Of a DNA stretch of 22,543 bases, positions 16,414-22,543 are shown one piece after another. The stretch is taken from NCBI GenBank assembly GCA_964642815.1, contig CAZXSA010000054.1, positions 1 to 22,543 of the forward strand, given 5' to 3'. The translations under genes and the position numbers were made by a program. The stretch comes from JAAYCU01 sp964642815. Its GTDB lineage: Bacteria; Planctomycetota; Phycisphaerae; UBA1845; PWPN01. Position 1 is the first letter of the stretch. The number at the start of each line of letters is the position of its first letter. A model generated the notes under the pieces. It was not told the DNA's origin and did no database searches. It saw only the letters and a list, made by a program, of their open reading frames with translations.

Positions 16414-17628
16414 ATGAGAGCATCCATCACACGAAAGTATGCCCGCTTCTGCGGCATCGATGTGGCCAAGAACAAGCACGTGGCCTGCGTCATCGATCGC
16501 GAGGGACAGCGGATCGTCCGTTCGCAGTCGTTCACCAACGATGCCGAGGGCTTCCAATGCATCCTTGATCGCCTCAAGGAAGTCGGCGGACCGTCCAAGG
16601 TGGCGATCGCCATGGAGGCCACCGGCCACTATTGGTACAGCCTGCACGACTTCCTGGACCGCCACCGCTACCACGTGGCCGTCCTCAATCCCATCCAGAC
16701 CGCCAAGCAGGTCACCAAGGGCATCCGCAAGAGTCAGACCGATAAGATCGACGCCCACCATATCGCCGTCCTGCTGAAGAACGGCGAGCACCGGCCCGCC
16801 TTGATTCCCGGCGAACTGGGTATGACTTGCCGACAACTGACGCGGCTGCATCACTCCATGGTCCGCCAGGCATCCCGCATCAAGCAGTTGCTCTGGTCCA
16901 AACTTCATCCCGTGTGGCCCGAGTATGAGGCTCTGTTCGCCACGCCCTTCTGCAAAACCGGTCGGACGCTGTTGAACACGGCGCCGACGCCGCAGGACGT
17001 GCTGGCCTGGCCCCGGGAGGACCTGGCCGAGCTGATCCGCAAGACCTCGCGCGGCAAGTACGGCGCCCTCCAGGCCGATAAGGTTCGCCAAGCCGCCGAG
17101 AACTCCGTCGGTACGCACCGTGGAATCACCGCCGCCCGGGCGAGCATCCGGCTGCTCCTGGCCCAACTTGACGCTCTCAAGCCCATTCGCGAGCAACTGG
17201 AGAGCGAGATCGAAACTCTGGCGGAACGCCTGCCGGACTACCTGATGACCCTACCGGGAGCCAGCCCGATCAGCATTGTTAGCCTCTTCGGCGAGACGGA
17301 TTCCATCGAGGCCTTTGCCTCGCCGTCACAACTCATCGCCTTCGCCGGCCTGGACCTCGTGGTCTCCCAGAGCGGCGAGTACGAGGCCACCCGACGGCAT
17401 ATCAGCAAACGCGGCTCACCCTTCCTGCGGCATACCCTCTGGGCCATGGCCCATCGCGCGTGCTACCAGGAAGGCGACCTCCGCGACTACTGGCTTCGAC
17501 GCAAGGCCCAAGGACTCAAACACTTGGAGGCCGTCACCGCCGTGGCCATCAAACTCTGCCCCGTCGTCTGGCGAATCATGACCGATCGCCGCAACTATCT
17601 GTCCCAACGACCGGTTACTAAACCCTGA
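16414..17628 (+). CDS. IS110-family DEDD transposase (recombinase)
   Basis: This 404-residue protein catalyses RNA-guided recombination of its element. The N-terminal RuvC-like DEDD domain shows Asp16 in GIDVAKNKH, Glu68 in AMEATGHYW, and Asp110 and Asp113 in TDKIDAHHIA. A helical middle region leads to the C-terminal Transposase_20 domain with TLPGASPISIVSLFGE (279-294), SQLIAFAGLDLVVSQSGEYE with the probable catalytic Ser320, and HISKRGSPFLRHTLW (329-343). All key residues are present and the frame is intact, so it may be active. AAAGGATC precedes the ATG by a few bases. The upstream non-coding leader, longer than needed for a promoter, suggests the IS110 rather than the IS1111 subgroup. 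The shadow frame on the opposite strand (16252-17196) is not considered a gene. Confidence 0.95.
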   Translation: MRASITRKYARFCGIDVAKNKHVACVIDREGQRIVRSQSFTNDAEGFQCILDRLKEVGGPSKVAIAMEATGHYWYSLHDFLDRHRYHVAVLNPIQTAKQVTKGIRKSQTDKIDAHHIAVLLKNGEHRPALIPGELGMTCRQLTRLHHSMVRQASRIKQLLWSKLHPVWPEYEALFATPFCKTGRTLLNTAPTPQDVLAWPREDLAELIRKTSRGKYGALQADKVRQAAENSVGTHRGITAARASIRLLLAQLDALKPIREQLESEIETLAERLPDYLMTLPGASPISIVSLFGETDSIEAFASPSQLIAFAGLDLVVSQSGEYEATRRHISKRGSPFLRHTLWAMAHRACYQEGDLRDYWLRRKAQGLKHLEAVTAVAIKLCPVVWRIMTDRRNYLSQRPVTKP

Positions 17629-17818
17629 GGAGTCTTCACTTGTCAAAGAACATTCAAAATAACTTACTCAAGGCCTTGACTGCCTATAGCTGGTCTTTCC
17701 TGTCTCTGGGTGGAGGTGGAAATGGCTGACTCTTTCCAGCCTTGGCCGCTCCCGATAGAATCTCTGCCGGCCTGAAAAGGGCGTTTACCGGTGAGCATGG
17801 CTTTCGAGAGCGGCTGTT
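17629..17818. other. Gap between IS110 transposase and tatC
   Basis: This stretch should contain the right end of the IS110 element and whatever promoter serves tatC. I see no gene. TTGACT at 17676-17681 resembles a -35 box but has no matching -10 at a normal distance. No tatA/tatB-like frame lies here, so tatA must be elsewhere or was displaced by the insertion. Confidence 0.4.
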
Positions 17819-18856
17819 ATGAGCCTTATGGATCGTTTACATCGCGGACAGGAGCTTGACCCCGACCAGGTGCGCATGACCCTCGGCGAGCACCTGGAGG
17901 AGTTGCGCTCGCGGCTGATCCGCGCTTTGCTTGCCCTGGCCGTCGGCGCCGTGCTCTGCTTTCTGGTTAAAGAGTATGTGGTGGCTTTCCTCACCTGGCC
18001 GGTTATCGCCGTGCAAAAAGCCCGCAACATGCCCGTCGGCCTGAAATTCCTCAATCCGGCGGAGAGCTTCATAACCTATCTCAAAGTATCCATCATGGTC
18101 GGCTTTCTCCTGACCTCGCCGTACAGCCTGGCCCAGATTTGGGGGTTTATCGCCGCCGGCCTTTATCCCCACGAACGGCGCTGGGTGCGTCGGTTCGCGC
18201 CTGTTTCCATCGCCCTGTTTTTCACGGGGGCCGGCTTCCTCCTGTTTGTCGCCGCCCCGATGCTGGTGCATTTTCTGGCCGCCTATGGCGAACGACTCCC
18301 GAATGTCGAACAATATATCCCGACGCGCTTTTTAATCCCCCGGACAACCGAGGCCATCGAGCAGGAGCCGGCCGCGATCGAGCAGCAAGTGTTGTGGCCG
18401 ACCTCGCTACCTGTTTTCATGGACGACCCCCGCAACCCGCCGGAATGCACCCCGTGGATCAACGCCCGCGATCGCAAAATACGCTTTCGCGCCCAAGGGG
18501 CGAGCTATGAGGTGAGTTTCACCAATGTCGAGCAACGTTCCGAAATCGTCGCCGATTTTCGTCTCAGCGAGTACATCACCTTTATACTGCACCTGGCCAT
18601 CGCGTTCGGCATTGGTTTTCAGGTTCCGGTGGTCGTGGCCTTCCTGGCGGCCGTCGGTATCGCCGAGGCCGCCCAGATGGGCCGCCTGCGCCGCCATGTC
18701 TGGTTCGTGATGGCCATCGTATCCGCCGTGGTTACTCCGCCGGACCTGACCAGCATGTTGGCCTTGCTGCTGCCGATGATCCTGCTCTTCGAGGTCGGCC
18801 TCTACGTCGCCCGGATCATCGAATACCGCCGGGCCGCTCGCGAAAAGACTGGATAG
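17819..18856 (+). CDS. tatC: Sec-independent protein translocase TatC with enlarged periplasmic loop
   Basis: TatC is the receptor of the twin-arginine export system, binding the RR signal peptide of folded cargo and recruiting TatA. The 345-residue product has the N-terminal MTLGEHLEELRSRL, where Glu28 aligns with the signal-binding Glu15 of E. coli. It also has FLNPAESFITYLKVS (77-91), QIWGFIAAGLYPHERRW with Glu119 aligning with E. coli Glu103, and the late VVTPPDLTSMLALLLPMILLFE. Six membrane helices can be traced. Unlike the 258-residue E. coli protein, about 85 extra residues (159-245) extend the second periplasmic loop; from memory such inserts occur in planctomycete TatC. ATG codons at 17819 and 17828 are both possible, with weak ribosome-binding sites. 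The IS110 element lies directly upstream. Confidence 0.93.
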   Translation: MSLMDRLHRGQELDPDQVRMTLGEHLEELRSRLIRALLALAVGAVLCFLVKEYVVAFLTWPVIAVQKARNMPVGLKFLNPAESFITYLKVSIMVGFLLTSPYSLAQIWGFIAAGLYPHERRWVRRFAPVSIALFFTGAGFLLFVAAPMLVHFLAAYGERLPNVEQYIPTRFLIPRTTEAIEQEPAAIEQQVLWPTSLPVFMDDPRNPPECTPWINARDRKIRFRAQGASYEVSFTNVEQRSEIVADFRLSEYITFILHLAIAFGIGFQVPVVVAFLAAVGIAEAAQMGRLRRHVWFVMAIVSAVVTPPDLTSMLALLLPMILLFEVGLYVARIIEYRRAAREKTG

Positions 18857-18898
18857 AGATCGCAAATCGCCGCGGCACGAGCTTGCGTGAAGGACAGT

Positions 18899-18927
18899 TT
18901 GGGGATGGCCGCCCATGCGGCTATGAT
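18899..18927 (+). promoter_or_regulatory. Probable promoter of the nucleotidyltransferase gene
   Basis: TTGGGG (18899-18904) and TATGAT (18922-18927) are separated by exactly 17 bp. The spacer contains the dyad GCCGC-CCAT-GCGGC (18908-18921), which could be an operator. The predicted start point lies about 40 bases before the ATG at 18976. Confidence 0.45.
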
Positions 18928-18975
18928 AGGCTATCGCGACCTCTGAGCGACAAACAAGCGGATGCGGATGACCCA

Positions 18976-19317
18976 ATGGTTGCTCTCGATGCTGGTATAA
19001 AAAGTCGGGCCTTGGAAGCTGCCCGCGTTCTGGGGAAGATGGCCCCGGTGCGCGCGGTCTATGTGTTCGGTTCGTTTGTGGAGGGCTACCCGCATCCCTA
19101 TAGCGACCTCGATATCGCCGTTTTTTTGGATGGTTTGGATGACTGGGACATGCGCCGTCGAGCTCGGGCAATGTTCCAGATGTAGAAACAGGTCGGACTC
19201 GATGTCGAAGCCCACCTGTTTCCCACTCGGGCGCTCGAACGGCCGGAAGCAGGCAGTTTTGCCTCGCATATCATGCAGCACGGAGTTCGGCTTGATATGG
19301 AAGATACCGTCGCATAA
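18976..19317 (+). pseudogene. Minimal nucleotidyltransferase interrupted by an in-frame amber codon
   Basis: The N-terminal part is a pol-beta-type minimal nucleotidyltransferase. GSFVEGYPHPYSDLDIAVF gives the family pattern Gly-Ser, ten residues, Asp-x-Asp (G32, S33, D44, D46). Such proteins act as MNT antitoxins that AMPylate HEPN partners or as small-molecule adenylyltransferases. After residue 69 there is TAG (19183-19185). The same frame then continues without a gap through KQVGLDVEAHLFPTRALER to a TAA at 19315-19317, restoring a normal family length of about 113. One base change (for example CAG to TAG) explains the break. Alternatives are a truncated active protein, readthrough, or a sequencing error. 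No HEPN partner is adjacent. The start ATG at 18976 is preferred to an upstream one at 18883 because the domain begins here. Confidence 0.75.
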
Positions 19318-19364
19318 CCTGCCTTGGGCATAAGGTTCTTATTCACCAACGAAAGGGCGAAATC

Positions 19365-20615
19365 ATGAAAACAGATACGATGATTCTACTGGTTTGTGGA
19401 TGGATGCTGGTCGGAGCGTTGCCCGGTTGGGCGGCGGAGGACAAGGAGATCACGGTCGCGGCGTACTATTTCCCGAACTGGCACGTCGATCCGGAAAAAG
19501 GCAAGACAACCAACGAATGGGGGAGCCTGCAACGGGCCAAGCCGCGCTTCGAGGGGCATATCCAGCCGAAAGTGCCGCTGTGGGGTTACGAAAACGAAGC
19601 CGACCCAAAAGCGATGGAGAAGAAAATCGACGCGGCCGCCGATCACGGGGTGGACGCCTTCATCTTTGATTACTACTACAACGACCGGCTACATTATTTC
19701 CTGGAATCGGCGTTGGAAAAAGGATTTTTGCAGGCGAAGAACAATAACCGGGTTAAATTCTCGATCATGTGGGCGAACCACGATTTGTTCGCGATCGGCG
19801 ACTTCGATCCGCAGACCTTTGCGACCCCGGAAAAGGGCGAGAAGCAGAAGCCGCAACTGATCCCTGGCGCGGTCAACCGCAAGACCTTCGACATGCTCGT
19901 CGAGCACATGGTCAAGACCTACATGACTCACCCGTCGTACTGGAAGATCGACGGGAAGCCCTATTTCTCGATTTACGAATTGAAAACCCTGATCAAAGGG
20001 CTGGGTGGAGTGGAACAGACGGTGGAGGCCTTGGATCATTTTCGTCAAAAGGTCCGGGAGGCGGGCCTGCCCGGACTGCATCTGAACGTCGTGGACTGGC
20101 AATTGAAACAGCTCGACGACGTGCCCGGCGTGCTGCGTAAGCTGGGCGTGGACAGCGTGACCTCGTATGTTTGGATCCATTGGATTGCCCTGAAGGATTT
20201 CCCAAAGACCGAGTACGATTACATATTCCATGAGTATCTGAAGTTCTGGGATAACACGACCCCGGGTTTCGGCGTACCTTATTTTCCACACGCGCAGATG
20301 GGTTGGGATTCGACCCCCCGGATGCCCGCAAACCAGCCGCACGATAATCGGGGCTATCCGAACACGGCCGTCATGGTTGGAAACACCCCGGAGAAATTCC
20401 GGCAGGCCATGGCCACGATCAAGGAACGGATGCTGAGCCAGCCCAACGGGCCGCGGGTCATTACCCTCAACGCCTGGAACGAATGGACCGAGGGCAGCTA
20501 CCTGGAACCGGATACGGTCAACGGAATGGGGTATCTGGAGGCCATCCGATCGGTGTTCGGCAAGGCCGGGACGACCGGTGGCGATAAGAAATCCGCGCAA
20601 AAAAGCAACCCCTGA
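19365..20615 (+). CDS. Secreted glycoside hydrolase family 99-like (WbsX-type) protein
   Basis: The 416-residue product has a signal peptide (about 1-24, MILLVCGWMLVGALPGWAAE) and a single GH99-like/WbsX domain. Landmarks are the opening strand ITVAAYYFPNWHVDPEKG, HGVDAFIFDYYYND, MWANHD, HPSYWKIDGKPYFSIYEL, and the hallmark NAWNEWTEGSYLEPD (369-383). Members act on alpha-mannosidic or other envelope and plant or algal glycans, or sit in polysaccharide biosynthesis clusters; the substrate cannot be assigned here. A secreted form suggests polysaccharide degradation. The C-terminal tail (about 400-416) is Lys/Gly-rich and disordered. The ATG at 19365 follows AAAGGG by about nine bases. It stands between the broken nucleotidyltransferase and nifJ with no evident operon partner. 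Confidence 0.85.
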   Translation: MKTDTMILLVCGWMLVGALPGWAAEDKEITVAAYYFPNWHVDPEKGKTTNEWGSLQRAKPRFEGHIQPKVPLWGYENEADPKAMEKKIDAAADHGVDAFIFDYYYNDRLHYFLESALEKGFLQAKNNNRVKFSIMWANHDLFAIGDFDPQTFATPEKGEKQKPQLIPGAVNRKTFDMLVEHMVKTYMTHPSYWKIDGKPYFSIYELKTLIKGLGGVEQTVEALDHFRQKVREAGLPGLHLNVVDWQLKQLDDVPGVLRKLGVDSVTSYVWIHWIALKDFPKTEYDYIFHEYLKFWDNTTPGFGVPYFPHAQMGWDSTPRMPANQPHDNRGYPNTAVMVGNTPEKFRQAMATIKERMLSQPNGPRVITLNAWNEWTEGSYLEPDTVNGMGYLEAIRSVFGKAGTTGGDKKSAQKSNP

Positions 20616-20628
20616 GGCGGTCAGGCCG

Positions 20629-20657
20629 TTTACAGGGGGAATACTTTGTCCTATGAT
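20629..20657 (+). promoter_or_regulatory. Strong sigma70-type promoter of nifJ
   Basis: TTTACA (20629-20634, five of six consensus bases) and TATGAT (20652-20657, five of six) are separated by an ideal 17 bp. Transcription would start near 20664, giving a leader of about 225 nt before the ATG at 20891. Confidence 0.6.
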
Positions 20658-20663
20658 ATCGTC

Positions 20664-20890
20664 CTTAACGGATCGGCCGTCGCGCGGCGGCTCGTTTTGA
20701 TGCAGTCATGCTTTAATTTCCTGCATCCGATCCGCACTACCTACCGGTTGCACGAGCATGTTTCCCGAGCAGAAGGGTTTTGCAGTCCGGCTGGCATTGT
20801 CGGGCGGGCAGGGGTAGATTGATAGGCCCGTTGCCGCCACGGTTGTCGTTTTGAGCAGGCGGCTGAGCAGACAACTAAGGAGTATGAAAG
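20664..20890 (+). promoter_or_regulatory. Long untranslated leader of nifJ
   Basis: There is no small gene in this leader that I can support. GATGCAG (20699-20705) and CTGCATC (20721-20727) form a 7-bp stem across a 15-nt AT-rich loop, and a GC-rich GCCG/CGGC stem precedes a TTTT run at about 20676-20698. The latter could be an early terminator or part of a leader fold. I do not recognise a known riboswitch. A good ribosome-binding site, AAGGAG, lies eight bases before the start codon. Confidence 0.35.
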
Positions 20891-22543
20891 ATGAGTGAAG
20901 GACTCACCGTCACGATCGACGGGAACGAGGCGGCCGCTTCCGTCGCCCACCGTATAAACGAGGCGATTGCGATCTACCCAATCACCCCGTCCTCCACGAT
21001 GGGTGAATGGGCGGACGAGTGGGCGGCGAAGGGCAAGAAGAACATCTGGGGCAGCGTGCCGCAGGTGGTGGAGATGCAGTCGGAAGCGGGGGCGGCCGGC
21101 GCCGTTCATGGTGCCCTGCAAGCCGGGTCGCTGACCACAACGTTCACCGCCAGCCAGGGTCTGCTCCTGATGATCCCGAACATGCTCAAGATCGCCGGCG
21201 AGTTGACCGCCTATTGCATGCACGTGACCGCCCGGACGCTGGCCACGCATGCGCTAAGCATTTTCGGGGACCATTCGGACGTGATGGCCTGCCGTAATAC
21301 GGGGTTTGGCATGTTGTCCTCCGGCTCGGTCCAGGAAGCCCACGATTTCGCGTGTATCGGCCAGGCGGCCTCGCTCAAGAGCCGTATTCCGATGCTCCAC
21401 TTTTTCGACGGGTTTCGTACCTCGCACGAAGTCAACAAGATGCAGATGCTCTCGGACGACGATCTGCGGTTCATGATGGACGAGGAGGCGATCAAGGCCC
21501 ACCGTCAACGGGCGTTGACCCCCGATCGGCCTTTGCTTCGCGGTACCGCCCAGAACCCGGACACGTTTTTCCAGGCCCGCGAGGCCTGTAACCGTTTTTA
21601 CGACGCTTGCCCGGATGTCGTGCAGGCGACGATGGACAAGTTCGCCCAGCGCACCGGACGGCAATATCGTCTGTTCGAGTACGAAGGGGCGGCGGACGCC
21701 GAGCGGGTGATCGTGCTGATGGGTTCGGCCACGGAAACCGCCCAGGCGACGGTGGACTATCTGATGGCCAAGGGCGAGAAAGTCGGCATCATCAAGGTCC
21801 GGCTGTATCGCCCCTTCTCCACCAAGGCCCTGCTGGCCGCCTTGCCCAAGACGGTCAAGGCCGTGGCCGTGCTGGACCGAACGAAAGAACCGGGTGCCTT
21901 AGGTGAACCGATGTACTTGGACGTGGTCGCCGCGCTGCAGGAATCGCAGATGGCCGGCACGCTGCCTTTCGCGATGCCGAGGGTGATCGGCGGGCGTTAC
22001 GGCCTGTCCAGCAAGGAATTCACTCCCGCGATGGTCAAGGCCATCTTCGACGAACTGGCCAAGGCCCAACCGAAAACGCACTTCACCGTCGGGATCGAGG
22101 ACGACGTAACCCATCTGTCCCTGCCGGTCGATGAAGGTTTCGACATCGAGTCGGACGACGTGGTCCGAGCGGTATTCTTCGGCTTGGGCGCGGACGGGAC
22201 GGTCGGGGCGAACAAGAACTCGATCAAGATCATCGGCGAGGAAACGAGCAACCACGCCCAGGGCTATTTCGTTTACGACTCGAAGAAATCCGGAGCGATG
22301 ACCATTTCGCACCTGCGGTTCGGTCCGCGGGCGATCCGGGCGCCGTATCTGATCAAGCGGGCCAGTTTCGTGGCCTGCCACCAGTTTGTCTTCCTGGAAA
22401 AGGTGGACATGCTGCGGTACGCCCGGCCAGGAGCCACCTTCCTGCTGAACTCGCCGTTCGGCAAGGACGAGGTCTGGGATCGGTTGCCGAGGGAAGCGCA
22501 GAAGGACATCATCGACAAGAAGCTGAAATTCTACGTGATAGAC
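20891..22543 (+). CDS. nifJ: Pyruvate:ferredoxin (flavodoxin) oxidoreductase, N-terminal part (runs off the window)
   Basis: This enzyme oxidatively decarboxylates pyruvate to acetyl-CoA and CO2, passing electrons to ferredoxin or flavodoxin. The frame is open from the ATG at 20891 to the last base (551 codons), about half of the usual ~1190-residue fused protein. Domain I opens with a PP/pyruvate-site segment YPITPSSTMGEWAD and contains EMQSEAGAAGAVHGAL, TTFTASQGLLLMIPNMLKIAGEL and HVTARTLATHALSIFGDHSD. Thr32, Glu65 and Arg115 match Thr31, Glu64 and Arg114 of the Desulfovibrio africanus enzyme. Domain II follows (VIVLMGSATETAQATVDYL, VRLYRPFS), then the start of domain III with FFGLGADGTVGANKNSIKIIGE. 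The ferredoxin-like and TPP domains would follow outside the window. It indicates anaerobic or facultative metabolism. Confidence 0.96.
   Translation, partial: MSEGLTVTIDGNEAAASVAHRINEAIAIYPITPSSTMGEWADEWAAKGKKNIWGSVPQVVEMQSEAGAAGAVHGALQAGSLTTTFTASQGLLLMIPNMLKIAGELTAYCMHVTARTLATHALSIFGDHSDVMACRNTGFGMLSSGSVQEAHDFACIGQAASLKSRIPMLHFFDGFRTSHEVNKMQMLSDDDLRFMMDEEAIKAHRQRALTPDRPLLRGTAQNPDTFFQAREACNRFYDACPDVVQATMDKFAQRTGRQYRLFEYEGAADAERVIVLMGSATETAQATVDYLMAKGEKVGIIKVRLYRPFSTKALLAALPKTVKAVAVLDRTKEPGALGEPMYLDVVAALQESQMAGTLPFAMPRVIGGRYGLSSKEFTPAMVKAIFDELAKAQPKTHFTVGIEDDVTHLSLPVDEGFDIESDDVVRAVFFGLGADGTVGANKNSIKIIGEETSNHAQGYFVYDSKKSGAMTISHLRFGPRAIRAPYLIKRASFVACHQFVFLEKVDMLRYARPGATFLLNSPFGKDEVWDRLPREAQKDIIDKKLKFYVID

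Larger units (their letters stand above)
16166..17700 (+). mobile_element. IS110-family insertion sequence (outer ends not resolved)
   Basis: An intact IS110 transposase with a structured 248-nt non-coding leader and a short non-coding tail defines the element. IS110 members lack ordinary terminal inverted repeats and often make no target duplication, so the ends cannot be fixed from one copy. The limits given are outer guesses: the left end lies somewhere between the preceding ORF stop and 16413, and the right end somewhere between 17629 and the tatC start. It separates the repeat island from tatC. Confidence 0.6.

Noticed and set aside
16252..17196. Long minus-strand open frame across the IS110 transposase
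   Set aside because: It is a shadow of the intact transposase in GC-rich DNA, with low-complexity translation and no domain.
17760..17880. Short frame starting at about 17798 overlapping the tatC start, as a tatA remnant
   Set aside because: It is only about 20 codons, out of frame with tatC, and has no hydrophobic helix or FG motif of TatA.

Overview
The window is a GC-rich chromosomal segment, most likely from a member of the Planctomycetota (Phycisphaerae-like). This assignment is an inference. It rests on two secreted proteins with PEP-CTERM sorting tails, a TatC with a long extra periplasmic segment, a GH99/WbsX-like secreted protein, and the gene order dnaA-dnaN-dciA-gyrB. No rRNA or tRNA is present to confirm it.

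Layout. 1-1126: the 3' part of eutA (ethanolamine ammonia-lyase reactivase), running in from the left edge. 1228-2817 (-): rny (RNase Y), convergent with eutA across a nested inverted repeat. 2818-3800: almost 1 kb without a convincing protein gene, but with a strong minus-strand promoter and a possible ~200-nt structured RNA. 3801-9551 (-): gyrB, dciA, dnaN and dnaA, the classical replication-origin block. The AT-rich dnaN-dnaA gap (7893-8225) is the best oriC candidate. 9976-11816 (+): a half-size Ca2+/cation exchanger and hemL. 11829-13073 (-): an AI-2E/PerM-family membrane protein.

13344-15376 is an accessory island. Two PEP-CTERM genes sit between two ~120-bp repeat copies in inverted orientation, with further partial copies and hairpins of the same repeat family. 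One copy supplies the C-terminal tail of the second protein. 15499-17628 is mobile: a terminator-like hairpin, an unfamiliar ORF with a possible winged-helix C-terminal half, and an IS110-family DEDD transposase preceded by a structured non-coding segment that could be its bridge RNA.

17819-22543 (+) returns to host genes: tatC, a nucleotidyltransferase broken by an in-frame amber codon, a secreted GH99/WbsX-like protein, and the first 551 codons of nifJ (pyruvate:ferredoxin oxidoreductase), which runs off the right edge and has a good promoter and a leader of about 225 nt.

Functionally, the core is replication initiation (DnaA, the clamp, the DciA helicase loader, gyrase) next to RNA turnover (RNase Y). 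It is flanked by tetrapyrrole synthesis (HemL), Tat export, anaerobic pyruvate metabolism (NifJ) and envelope or secreted functions. The most unusual material is the repeat-bounded PEP-CTERM island, the IS110 leader and the rny-gyrB gap. No completely new multi-gene system can be claimed from sequence alone.
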